Source of the DNA: CAYXVF01 sp964468125
GTDB lineage: Bacteria > Myxococcota > XYA12-FULL-58-9 > CAYXVF01
Reading direction: 5' to 3'
Assembly: GCA_964468125.1 (NCBI GenBank)
Contig: CAYXVF010000094.1
Coordinates: forward strand, 1 to 24,178
DNA length: 24,178 bases
The position numbers were made by a program, and so were the translations under genes. Of this stretch, positions 6,279 to 14,224 are shown in pieces. The notes beneath the pieces were generated by a model, which worked only from the letters and a program-made list of their open reading frames with translations, did not search any database and was not told where the DNA came from. How positions within the stretch are numbered: the first letter of the stretch is position 1; each line of letters starts with the position of its first letter.

Positions 6279-6454
6279 CCTAAGACGCTCCTCCGCTGCA
6301 AAAACTATTGTTTAACTTGTAGACGCTAACTCGATCCGTTAGGAATGATCCGAATTATGGATTCCAAGTGCTCACCTAACACTCTGTGACTTCGTCACAG
6401 AGTGGGTGAGCTGGGGCTGCGCCCCAGACCCGCGCAAGGCAAGGAGCAGAACCC
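6279..6454. other. oriT: Candidate origin of transfer (oriT), RSF1010/MOBQ-like
   Basis: This 176-bp gap separates divergent relaxosome genes. ACTCTGTGAC/GTCACAGAGT (6381-6403) is a perfect 10-bp inverted repeat with a 3-base loop, extended by GCTCACC/GGTGAGC (6370-6376, 6405-6411). A second perfect hairpin, CTGGGGC/GCCCCAG, lies at 6411-6427. Read on the minus strand, the first repeat has loop GAA and is followed by TAGGTGAGC (6378-6370). RSF1010 oriT likewise has an inverted repeat with a GAA loop followed by TAAGTGCGC, as I recall it. By analogy the nick would fall between 6371 and 6370 on the minus strand. CTAAC/GTTAG motifs at 6326-6342 and 6376-6380 may be accessory-protein sites. Confidence 0.65.
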
Positions 6455-6658
6455 GTGCCCGAGAACTCCCCGAAACGCTGCGACGTTAGCGGCTACTTTC
6501 TCCACGAGTTCGACGACAAGACGCCCGCTCGGCGCCAAGCCGCCCGTCGCTACCGACGGAAGCAACAGGGGTTTGTGCAGGTCACCGTGTGGATTCACGA
6601 AACGCAGCGAGACGAGCTGAAACGCTTCGTTAAAGAGCTCCGCAAAGCTCAACCGTAG
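6455..6658 (+). CDS. Small RHH-type relaxosome protein
   Basis: A 67-residue basic protein starting at GTG 6455 with AAGGAG (6441-6446) 8 bases upstream. Residues 20-35 are Arg/Lys-rich. The segment FVQVTVWIHETQRDELKRFV fits the strand and first helix of a ribbon-helix-helix fold. It ends 8 bases before the relaxase start and begins at the edge of the oriT-like region. A job as an oriT-binding accessory protein or repressor of the transfer genes is the simplest reading. It is too short for reliable family assignment by eye. Confidence 0.6.
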   Translation: MPENSPKRCDVSGYFLHEFDDKTPARRQAARRYRRKQQGFVQVTVWIHETQRDELKRFVKELRKAQP

Positions 6659-6666
6659 GTGGTCCG

Positions 6667-9600
6667 TTGGCGTCGTGGCATTGGGACCTTAAGGGGCTGA
6701 GTCGGACATATACGCCCGGCAATGGCCCAACCTCGGTCGTGCATGCGGCGGCCTATCAGTCCGGACAGCGTTTGCACGACGAGCGCCGCGACGAGGTGCG
6801 CGACTTCACTCGCAAAGAAGGTGTCAACTTCGAGTGCATCCTCGCGCCGGCGGACGCACCGAGCTGGGTGTACGACCGGTCGCAGCTCTGGAACCACGTG
6901 GAGCGCCAGGAGAGGCGTCGAGACGCACTGCTCGCACGTCGCCTGGTGATGTCCTTGCCGAAGGAACTGACGCTCGACCAGCAGATCAAGCTCGTTACCG
7001 ACTACCTTGGGACACACTTTGTCGCGCACGGCGTGGTGTGTGACTTCGCGATCCACGAGGCCAACGGCCATAACCCACACGTCCATGTCCTGATAGCAAA
7101 GCGCATTCTCCGCGACGGCGAGTTCCGCGAGCTCGACACTCGCCTCAACGTTTTCGCGAAGGAGAACACCAAGCGGGCAAAGGGGCGTGGAGTCTTTGTG
7201 GAGGCGCTGCGTGCGGATTGGGCTCGCTCTCAGAATCTCGTGCTTCAGCGTCTGGGCTTCGACGCACGGGTCGACCACCGGAGCTTCGTGCGGCAGGGGA
7301 GAAACTTGGAGCCCTACGGTGGGCGCGCACTTGTCCTGCACGCGATGGAAGTAGAGCGCAGCGGTGCGTGCAATGCCCCCGAAGCGTTGCGCGCAGCGCG
7401 GGCAGAGCAATTCCGCGAGGATCCCGACACAGCCGTTGACCTCGCGACGCAGAAGACGGGCCCCTTTACGCGGGCGGCGTTCGAGGAGTTCCTCGCCTAC
7501 CACGTGCCCGCGGATCAGGTGGCTGGCGTGTACCAACACATCTTGAGTGAGAGAGCTCTGAAGCGCGTAGGTCGAACAGACGATGGCGAGCCGCTCTACG
7601 CGAGCGAGCGCTTTGTGCAGCGGCGTAAACTTGGGCGCCTATACGCCCGCAATCCCGCGAAAGCGCTCGAGCATTTCATGGCCGAGCGCAGCCAGGCGGT
7701 GTTTCGGCGCGCTGACCTGGAGGAATGGCTGCTCCATGCGGTGACCAGTGACAACTTCGACGCGGCAATGCGCTCCATCATGCGCTCGCATCACTTGATC
7801 CTCCTCGGAGGAGACCAGGCTGGCGATCTGCATTACACCTCGCGCGCGTATCTCGCAGTCGAGCGGCAGATGCTTCGGGATGCGCGTGCGCTCGGCCTCG
7901 CCCACAAGAATAGGGTCTGCCCGGAGCTAGTCGACGCGGTTAGTCACAAACACGGGCTCTATCTCGAGCAGGAGTTGGCCTACCGATACCTGGTAGAGCA
8001 CTCGAGCCATCTCGCCGTCGTCGAAGGCTTGGCGGGAACCGGCAAGTCCTATCTCCTTGGGGCCGCGCGGGAGGCCTGGGAGCGAGCAGGTTACCGGGTC
8101 AAGGGGGCAGCCTTGTCCGGTAAGGCGACGAAGGGACTCGCTGAGCAAAGCGGAATTCACGCGCGCACCCTGGCCTCGTGGGAATTTGGGTGGTCAATGG
8201 GTGTCCATCGACTCACGCCGAAAGACATCTTTGTCATCGACGAGGCCGGGATGATCGGCACGGCCCAATTGGCGCGGCTGGTGCGCAGGGTGCGAAAGGC
8301 CGGGGCGAAGATCGTCGTGGTCGGCGATAGGCGCCAACTTCAACCACTGGAAGCGGGTCAACCTTTCGCGCTCCTGGGCGAGCGCTACGGCAGTGTCTCG
8401 CTGACCAACGTGATGCGCCAGCGTGAGCCTTGGATGCGCATGGCGTCGCGGCTAATGGGCCTCGGCGATGTCGCGACCGGGCTGCATGCGTACCGCGAGC
8501 ATGGCTGTGTTGTGGATGGCGCCTCGGTGGATAGCCTGGTGGAGCGCTGGACAGCGCTTCGAGAGACGACGGCGGTCGACGACCTGCTGATGCTCGCCTA
8601 CAGCAACGCCTCGGTTTGTCAGGCGAATGACCTGGCGCAGAATGCACGAGTCGAGCGGGGCGAGCTCGGCGATCTTGCGGTGCCTTTCCTCTACCGCTGG
8701 AGCGACCGGAACGGAGAAGAGCAGACCCACGAGTTTGCTCTGCGTGCCGGTGACCGGTTCATGGCGATGCAGACGGACCGCGGCCTGGGGCTCGACAACG
8801 GGGCGCTCGGGACCGTCCTTGAGGTTTCGCCCATCGCTCTGACCGTACGCTTGGACTCGGGTGTCGTCACCACGTTCGACCCCCGTAGCTACGAGCGCTT
8901 CGCCCTGGGGTATTGTGCGACTGTCCACCGGGCTCAGGGGGCTACGGTCGACCGTGTGCTCGTCTACGGCAGCCCGGCGTTCGACGCGCATGCCACCTAC
9001 GTGGCGATGACTCGGCACCGGGTGTCTGTCGAGTTGCACTTACCGCCCAAGCTCCAGCTCGAGGCCCTCTGCGAAGAAGCTCCTGCCCATTCCGCGGTCA
9101 ATTTCGCGATTCCGGAGGTCCGCGACCGACCAGCGTACGAATTCGGCTCGTTGAGAAGCGGCGTTCCGGGCGAAGCGCTGCGCGCGAAGCATCGCCAATT
9201 GAGTGACGCGGACCTAGCGGAGCGCATCAATGCCCTCCACGGCGAAGCGGAGCGGCTTACGCCGAGGCCCGAAGACTACGTCGTCGCTTCCCGCGCCGCG
9301 CTCTCCGCGCAGCGCGCGCTCGAGTCGGCAGCGTATGAGCAGGATGGTCGCCCGCGGCTCAGTTTCGACCCTGCCAGGCGGGTCCAGCTCTTGCGCGCCG
9401 CGAGTGAGCCATGGAGTCGCGCGAGGCTTTGGAGGCGAGGTCGACTGGAGGCCCAATCCGCCTCAGAACGGATCTCCGAGCTACGCTCCGAATTGGCGTT
9501 TGCGCGGGAAGTACAACGCGAGCGGCAGATCCTTCGTGCCGAGCAGCAGATGCTCGACGAGCTCCGCCGCGACAAACCTCAATGGCGACGTACAGCCGTG

Positions 9601-10317
9601 CGCCTTGCCGAGTTGCATGTAAAGCAAGCCACGGGACATGCTCCGCGGCTCAGCGAAGAGGCGCGGCGAGCGCTCGGCGTGCCGGAGCGAATTGAGGTCG
9701 TTGAGAAGTGGCTCGCCTTCGCCGCCGAGCGTCCGGAAGAGGCTCAAGCGGCGCGGCTCTATGCCGACGACGATCGTTATCTACAGATGATGGCCCAACT
9801 CCCTCGCGCCGGCCGCCAACGGAGCGGACCTCAGCGCGAGCAAGGGTCTGGTGTCGGCCGTTGGCACCGTCGGCTCGACGAGCTCGAAGCCCGATTGGCG
9901 CAAGTCGTAATGGAGCGCGTCAATAACCCGAAGCTCAGTCAGGACGACTATTGGCGGTTCCTCGACATGGAGCGAAAGCTCAGTCAGGACGTATTCCGCG
10001 CCCGCAACCGGCTCGAACGCTCACTCGGTCTTTCTGCGGCGCGCGTCGCTGGGGAGCCGGGGGAGAGGGGACTGGCCGAGCTCGAACGGGCGCGCAACGT
10101 AGCAGCAGTGGCTTTCGCGCAAGGCGCCAACAACTGGGAGCGCGCCAAGCTGTCCCTTACCGAGGAGGAGGTGCACCGCGTACGTTCGGCGACCTCTGAC
10201 GCCTCTCCGGAGGCCTCGAAGATCTACCAGGCATATCGCCGGACACATCTAGTGTATCGCAACCTCAAAAAGGCCTACGCGCGCGCCCTCCGTCTGCACC
10301 GCGCGCATCAACTGTAG
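6667..10317 (+). CDS. traA: TraA-type relaxase-helicase (MOBQ)
   Basis: A 1216-residue bifunctional conjugation protein. The N-terminal MobA/MobL relaxase domain covers about residues 1-230. It has the candidate nucleophile Tyr30 in HAAAYQSGQRL and the metal-binding triad H135, H138 and H140 in GHNPHVHVL. An SF1/RecD-like helicase follows. Walker A GLAGTGKS is at about 454-461, Walker B VIDEAG at about 522-527, HRAQGATVD at about 752-760, and the arginine-bearing VAMTRHR at about 780. The last 350 residues are helical and Arg-rich with no recognised domain. This is the domain order of Ti-plasmid TraA, about 1100 residues. Only a TTG start (6667) gives the expected N-terminus MASWHWDLKG. It would nick oriT, stay covalently attached to the strand and unwind it for export. 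Confidence 0.93.
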   Translation: MASWHWDLKGLSRTYTPGNGPTSVVHAAAYQSGQRLHDERRDEVRDFTRKEGVNFECILAPADAPSWVYDRSQLWNHVERQERRRDALLARRLVMSLPKELTLDQQIKLVTDYLGTHFVAHGVVCDFAIHEANGHNPHVHVLIAKRILRDGEFRELDTRLNVFAKENTKRAKGRGVFVEALRADWARSQNLVLQRLGFDARVDHRSFVRQGRNLEPYGGRALVLHAMEVERSGACNAPEALRAARAEQFREDPDTAVDLATQKTGPFTRAAFEEFLAYHVPADQVAGVYQHILSERALKRVGRTDDGEPLYASERFVQRRKLGRLYARNPAKALEHFMAERSQAVFRRADLEEWLLHAVTSDNFDAAMRSIMRSHHLILLGGDQAGDLHYTSRAYLAVERQMLRDARALGLAHKNRVCPELVDAVSHKHGLYLEQELAYRYLVEHSSHLAVVEGLAGTGKSYLLGAAREAWERAGYRVKGAALSGKATKGLAEQSGIHARTLASWEFGWSMGVHRLTPKDIFVIDEAGMIGTAQLARLVRRVRKAGAKIVVVGDRRQLQPLEAGQPFALLGERYGSVSLTNVMRQREPWMRMASRLMGLGDVATGLHAYREHGCVVDGASVDSLVERWTALRETTAVDDLLMLAYSNASVCQANDLAQNARVERGELGDLAVPFLYRWSDRNGEEQTHEFALRAGDRFMAMQTDRGLGLDNGALGTVLEVSPIALTVRLDSGVVTTFDPRSYERFALGYCATVHRAQGATVDRVLVYGSPAFDAHATYVAMTRHRVSVELHLPPKLQLEALCEEAPAHSAVNFAIPEVRDRPAYEFGSLRSGVPGEALRAKHRQLSDADLAERINALHGEAERLTPRPEDYVVASRAALSAQRALESAAYEQDGRPRLSFDPARRVQLLRAASEPWSRARLWRRGRLEAQSASERISELRSELAFAREVQRERQILRAEQQMLDELRRDKPQWRRTAVRLAELHVKQATGHAPRLSEEARRALGVPERIEVVEKWLAFAAERPEEAQAARLYADDDRYLQMMAQLPRAGRQRSGPQREQGSGVGRWHRRLDELEARLAQVVMERVNNPKLSQDDYWRFLDMERKLSQDVFRARNRLERSLGLSAARVAGEPGERGLAELERARNVAAVAFAQGANNWERAKLSLTEEEVHRVRSATSDASPEASKIYQAYRRTHLVYRNLKKAYARALRLHRAHQL

Positions 10318-10362
10318 TTTTATTTATATATTTTTGTTGGTGGTTGTCGCTACTGTGGTCGC
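10318..10362 (+). promoter_or_regulatory. AT-rich gap, possible promoter for the A/B cassette
   Basis: The 45 bases between traA and the next gene contain a TTTATTTATATATTTTT tract that contrasts strongly with the surrounding high-GC coding DNA. TATATT-like -10 sequences are present, but no convincing -35 box is spaced correctly. No clear Shine-Dalgarno sequence precedes the ATG at 10363, which would fit transcription starting close to the gene. Confidence 0.3.
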
Positions 10363-11634
10363 ATGTCCTCTCCGCGACATCGTTATGAGCCAAGCCCGGA
10401 GCTCATTGAGCTCGAGCGGCATTGTGCGGCGGCAGAGTATGCGCTTGCCCAATCCTTCACGGCACGGTCGCACGATCACATCTTGCGTTCGGCGGAGACC
10501 CTTGTGCGCATCACGCGCGCGTTCGAGGACTGCGCGCGTCTAGAAGGCCATGAATTCACTCGCGCGTCTGACGCGACGCAAGTGGTTCCCGATCCTTCCC
10601 GGGTCGAAGCGCTGCAGGAACGCTGGCGGAACTGGTCGCAGGACCGAAAGGCGCTCGATGCGGCGACGCGGGTGCTTCGTCGACTGCAGGATTCGCGACC
10701 CCGCCGCATGTTGGCGGTAGCGAAGGGGGTACTCGCGCGGACGCCGGAGCATCATCAGGCCCAGGCGAAGGCCGCTGCGCGGGCGCTCGGAGGCCCTGGA
10801 GCTGCTGTGAGTGGCGGGTCCTCTCGTGACTCGTTGAAGAAGCTGGAGGTTCGCCTCTTTGAATCCGAACGCAGGCTCGCCGCGGCGGTGCAACTCGCTC
10901 AGCGGCACGCTCGTGCTCGCTCCGCGCTGATCGATCTGCAGGCGGCCGTGATTCGTTACGAGTCTGACTTCGACGCACTCGCTGCGGAGCGTGTGCGCCG
11001 CGGCAAGTCGCCATTGACGCGAAGCAACTCCCAACCCCGCGGCTATCTGCGCGCCCTCTTTGAAGGTGGAGAGGTGCTGGCACGCTGGGTGGCGCGCGGG
11101 GAGCGACTCTCGAGTACAGGGCGTATGCGTGCACGGACACAAGATCCTCATCACCGGTCCGTGGTCGCCGCGGCCTCAGCGATGCAGTGCGTTCATGACG
11201 GGCTGCAGCGCACGTTGCGGGTCCGCGAGGCCAGGCTAGAGATGCAGCTCGGTCTCCAGGAACGCCAGTACGCAGCGCTCGCCCATCGTTTGATTGCCCT
11301 CGAGCGGGAAGGAGTCGCTGCGCCCGAGCTTGCGCGCGCAGAGCTCCAGGAGCGTTTTCTGCTTCAGCGCATGGCGCGGAGCCTGAAACAACTGGACTTC
11401 TACGGACCCGCTTGTCGCGCCCAACTGGGCCAGGTCGAGCGGGAGTTGGAGGGTCGCGCGCCGGGTGCATGGCACCGAGAGGCAGCGGTTGCCTGGGCGG
11501 CGCTGCCGTCATCCGAACGCGCGCGTGCTCTCTCTGGGGCAGGGCGGAACGTGCGCATCGGGAGACGATTCTATGCAGGCATCTTCGAGCGGGCGGGTGA
11601 GGTACGCGCGCTCGACCATGTGCGTGGCCACTAG
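10363..11634 (+). CDS. Unknown helical protein A1 of duplicated A/B cassette
   Basis: A 423-residue, Arg/Ala/Leu-rich, almost entirely helical protein with no signal peptide or membrane segment. Long heptad-like stretches suggest coiled coils. I do not recognise the family. It is a divergent paralogue of the gene at 12333-13529. Both begin with E-P-[ST]-P-x-L-I-E-L-E-R-x-C-A and continue with similar helices. They share a middle region (around RLSSTGRMR here and IPPERRRRMR there) and end with a similar A-W...P...R-x-L segment leading to an R-[FY]-Y motif. It starts the cassette directly downstream of traA, with its partner B1 16 bases downstream. A cytoplasmic structural or nucleic-acid-binding role is possible from the basic, coiled-coil composition, but function cannot be assigned. 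Confidence 0.8.
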   Translation: MSSPRHRYEPSPELIELERHCAAAEYALAQSFTARSHDHILRSAETLVRITRAFEDCARLEGHEFTRASDATQVVPDPSRVEALQERWRNWSQDRKALDAATRVLRRLQDSRPRRMLAVAKGVLARTPEHHQAQAKAAARALGGPGAAVSGGSSRDSLKKLEVRLFESERRLAAAVQLAQRHARARSALIDLQAAVIRYESDFDALAAERVRRGKSPLTRSNSQPRGYLRALFEGGEVLARWVARGERLSSTGRMRARTQDPHHRSVVAAASAMQCVHDGLQRTLRVREARLEMQLGLQERQYAALAHRLIALEREGVAAPELARAELQERFLLQRMARSLKQLDFYGPACRAQLGQVERELEGRAPGAWHREAAVAWAALPSSERARALSGAGRNVRIGRRFYAGIFERAGEVRALDHVRGH

Positions 11635-11650
11635 CCACAAGGAGGATTTC

Positions 11651-12325
11651 ATGAAGCCAGACACGATCATCAGCGCACTGACCCGTCAGGATGATGCGTT
11701 CGAGAGCATCGAGCGTGCGCTCCAAGCGCATGCCGAGCTTTGGGACAAGGCCCGCGATACCCAAGAGGTACTGGCCGACTTTCGTGGCTGGTTCGAGTCT
11801 CTGCGCGCTCCGGGCAATCGCCTCAGTTCGGCCCTGAAAACCCCAGGTGACCCAGCGGCGCGCGCGGAGGAGTTCTTGGACTTTGTTGCGGAGGTGCGCG
11901 ACGACTTTGACCTCATCGCAGCCGCGGCTGAACTCCCTATCGCTGACCGGGCGCTCATCGCCGGTTGGATGGTCGCCCCGTGGCGCGCAAGCGGGATCAA
12001 GCCCTTCGACCGCTCGCTCGCTGTCGACGGGATCGCCGGAGGCAACCTCCTCGTCACCGAGACAACGTATGTGTCGCTGCGGGATCGGCTGATTATGCTG
12101 GCCCCGAGCCTGGCTCCAGTGCGCCACGCGGGCGACCGCGACGCCGCTCTGCGGGCACACGTCGCTGGCCCCCGGTCGCCCACGAAGCACTTGGCGTGCT
12201 TCTTGTTGCAGCTGCGCGGAGAGCCAGTTCGCTTCGTGTTCGGGCGGGCGGTCGAGGAATGCCCGGCTGCGGATATTGCCGCTCTCTCGGGTTGGGTCTT
12301 CTCGCCGTGGTTCCCCGTCGCTTGA
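11651..12325 (+). CDS. Unknown protein B1 with two GW-x3-PW motifs
   Basis: A 224-residue soluble, acidic-to-neutral protein, starting at ATG 11651 after a strong AAGGAGG. No known family is recognised. The motif D-x5-G-W-x3-P-W occurs at D99-W111 (GWMVAPW) and again at D208-W220 (GWVFSPW), the second almost at the C-terminus. Each is preceded by a similar stretch of about 25 residues with a conserved F-L and a later F. The protein therefore looks like an internal duplication of a roughly 38-residue unit. The first copy is followed by GIKPF. The paralogue at 13541 shares HAELWD/HSELWD, both GW/PW motifs, IKPF and VR-x-A-x-DRDA. It is probably a partner of A1, since the pair is duplicated as a unit. 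Confidence 0.82.
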   Translation: MKPDTIISALTRQDDAFESIERALQAHAELWDKARDTQEVLADFRGWFESLRAPGNRLSSALKTPGDPAARAEEFLDFVAEVRDDFDLIAAAAELPIADRALIAGWMVAPWRASGIKPFDRSLAVDGIAGGNLLVTETTYVSLRDRLIMLAPSLAPVRHAGDRDAALRAHVAGPRSPTKHLACFLLQLRGEPVRFVFGRAVEECPAADIAALSGWVFSPWFPVA

Positions 12326-12332
12326 GGGGCGA

Positions 12333-13529
12333 ATGCTGATGGAACGCATTGTTGAGCCCACACCTCGTCTGATCGAGCTCGAGCGGCGCTGCGCCAAATG
12401 CGAACTCGCACTCGTCGAGGCGATGAAGCTCGACAACGCGAAGCTCCTTCTGGTCGCCTCTGAGAGTCTCGTCCGCGCGCACGGCAGGTTCCGGCGTCAG
12501 GCTCGCCTCGATGGCTACCGTCTGGAGAGAGCTGCCCCCGGCAGAGTGCCTTCCGCCGAGTCCCGGGAGCGAGTGATTGGCATGCATCGCGCCTGGAGTC
12601 GCGACTATGCACGATGCGACGACCGGCGCCGTGTGCGAGCGCGGCTGCGCTCGGCCTTGTCGTCGGAGCTCGTTGCCATGGCTCGCGGGTATGTGAAGAG
12701 CGCCCAGCGCGCGCGCGTACACCTCGACCACATGCCTGCACAGCGAGTGCTGGCACTCGGCACCGCCGAGGAGGCGTTGCAGTCGGCGGAAGAGGTGCTC
12801 CTTCGTGCGGCGGAAGACTACGCCCGCCGCGAGTTGAGCCGGTCCGTTGTCACCGCATACCAGCAGGCCGCGAAGGGATACATAGCTGCGCTCAAGCAGT
12901 TCACCGCAGCCACCGAGCGCGAAACGGGCCAAAGCTCTTCGGTTCCGAACGTGGCACGACCGAACCATGTCGCTCGTGCGCAGCATGAGGGCCAGCATGT
13001 TCTGAGAGCGTGGCTTGAGAGGACGCGCGACATCCCACCGGAGCGGCGGCGGCGAATGCGCTCGGATCAGCTGCATCGTGAGGTCAGCAAACACGCGCTG
13101 ACGCTCGTGCTTGTCTCGGCTTTTGCCCAGAAGCGACTTCGCGCGCGCGAGCTCGAGCAGCAGCTCGCGCTCCGGCGCCTCGAAGGCGAACACGCGATAC
13201 TGTGCACGTCTCTCCGCACCGCCGAGCGAGCCCTCGATGGGTCTCCCGAACGCCAGCGCGAGTATGAAGTGCTCGTCCAGCTCGAGGCGGAGCACGTGCG
13301 CGCGATGGCGCCACTCGTGGAACAGCTGCAACTTGCACCGCCCCTCGCCGCAACTCGTGAGGAAGTGCTGGAGAGGAGAGCTATTGATCTTGCGCTTGCT
13401 TGGTCGCGGGTGCCCATCGCGCAGCGCTGTCTCGTTTCGAGCGGCGTGGATGCCCGGTCCACACTTGCGGCGCGTTACTACCGCTCGATCGCCGTTCGTG
13501 GGGCCGGTGCGCTCGCGCACGCACACTAG
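12333..13529 (+). CDS. Unknown helical protein A2, paralogue of A1
   Basis: A 398-residue helical, Arg-rich protein without membrane segments. The frame is open upstream into the B1 gene, but ATG 12333 (MLMERIVEPTP) aligns its N-terminus with A1 and has GAGGGG just before it. ATG 12339 is an equally possible start with better spacing. EPTPRLIELERRCAKCELAL at residues 8-27 matches the A1 signature. The C-terminal region around LALAWSRVPIAQRCL and ARYYRSIAV matches that of A1. The central coiled-coil region is well conserved in helix pattern but not in residues. It follows B1 with a 7-base gap and precedes B2 with an 11-base gap, so the four genes are probably one transcript. Function is unknown. 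Confidence 0.8.
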   Translation: MLMERIVEPTPRLIELERRCAKCELALVEAMKLDNAKLLLVASESLVRAHGRFRRQARLDGYRLERAAPGRVPSAESRERVIGMHRAWSRDYARCDDRRRVRARLRSALSSELVAMARGYVKSAQRARVHLDHMPAQRVLALGTAEEALQSAEEVLLRAAEDYARRELSRSVVTAYQQAAKGYIAALKQFTAATERETGQSSSVPNVARPNHVARAQHEGQHVLRAWLERTRDIPPERRRRMRSDQLHREVSKHALTLVLVSAFAQKRLRARELEQQLALRRLEGEHAILCTSLRTAERALDGSPERQREYEVLVQLEAEHVRAMAPLVEQLQLAPPLAATREEVLERRAIDLALAWSRVPIAQRCLVSSGVDARSTLAARYYRSIAVRGAGALAHAH

Positions 13530-13540
13530 GAGTCACGATC

Positions 13541-14224
13541 GTGGAGCTTCTGCCTAGGAACCCTGAAGTACATCGCCGCCTCGCCGAAGCCGATCGACGG
13601 CGCGGGCAGGTCTTCCTCTTGCACTCCGAGCTCTGGGACGAGGCGATTTCGCATTCGGCTGCACTCGATCGCCTTGCGGGGTTGATGGATGCCACGCGTG
13701 ATGTCCCCCGCGAGGACGGCTCGCTCAAGCGGCTCTCCGCCGGGACGGGCCCGGGGGCGGCGGCAGCTCAGTTCCTGGAGTTGGTGGCGGGCCGCAGCAG
13801 CACTTTCGACCTCCTTCGTGCTGTGCGCTGTCTCAGCGTGGAGGATCGCGGAGTGATCAGCGGGTGGCTTTGCTCTCCATGGACCGGTACGCAGATCAAG
13901 CCCTTCCTTCCCCATGCGGCCCTCGCTGGGATGAGCACCGCGACCACGCCGCTACTGCGGGAGGACTACCGGGAGGTTCGCGATCGAATCGTCGAGATCG
14001 CTCCGGCGCTCGCGAATGTGCGGATCGCTGTGGACCGCGACGCATCGATCCATCAGGCGCTACACAGTTCCGATGCCGCAGAGCGCTACTTCGCGCGCTT
14101 CTTGCTTGACCTGCAGGGGGTAGCCCCGGCCTGTGCCTTCGCTTTAGCCGAGGCTTTACCGCACTGGAGTTCGGCAGACACTGCTGCCCTGGCAGGATGG
14201 AGCTCGGTCCCGTGGCTTCCCTGA
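13541..14224 (+). CDS. Unknown protein B2, paralogue of B1
   Basis: A 227-residue soluble protein. I start it at GTG 13541, preceded 8 bases upstream by AGGAG that overlaps the A2 stop codon. The frame extends further upstream only as antisense-like overlap of A2. D-x5-G-W-x3-P-W appears at D102-W114 (GWLCSPW) and D213-W225 (GWSSVPW), two residues before the end, exactly as in B1. HSELWDEA, IKPF and VRIAVDRDA also align with B1. Spacing between the two motifs is conserved: 109 residues in B1 and 111 in B2. Its stop overlaps the next gene's start (TGATG), so translation of the HNH-type gene is coupled to it. No known domain is recognised. Confidence 0.82.
   Translation: MELLPRNPEVHRRLAEADRRRGQVFLLHSELWDEAISHSAALDRLAGLMDATRDVPREDGSLKRLSAGTGPGAAAAQFLELVAGRSSTFDLLRAVRCLSVEDRGVISGWLCSPWTGTQIKPFLPHAALAGMSTATTPLLREDYREVRDRIVEIAPALANVRIAVDRDASIHQALHSSDAAERYFARFLLDLQGVAPACAFALAEALPHWSSADTAALAGWSSVPWLP

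Larger units (their letters stand above)
10363..14224 (+). repeat. Tandem duplication of a two-gene cassette (A1-B1-A2-B2)
   Basis: Genes at 10363 and 12333 (A) and at 11651 and 13541 (B) are paralogous pairs in the same order and strand, with short gaps (16, 7 and 11 bases). Similarity is visible only at protein level: the A paralogues share the N-terminal E-P-[ST]-P-x-L-I-E-L-E-R signature and the B paralogues share D-x5-GW-x3-PW motifs. The duplication is therefore old and both copies appear maintained, which argues that the A and B products work together. Confidence 0.8.

Noticed and set aside
6649..7539. Minus-strand 296-codon frame inside traA
   Set aside because: Antisense to the relaxase catalytic domain, whose motifs are intact on the plus strand.
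10556..12436. Minus-strand 626-codon frame under A1/B1/A2
   Set aside because: Antisense shadow. The plus-strand genes have ribosome-binding sites, short intergenic gaps and paralogues, while the minus-strand product is Arg/Ser/Pro-rich low complexity.
12093..13526. Minus-strand 477-codon frame under A2
   Set aside because: Same reasoning: it is antisense to A2, which has a paralogue and a coupled downstream gene.
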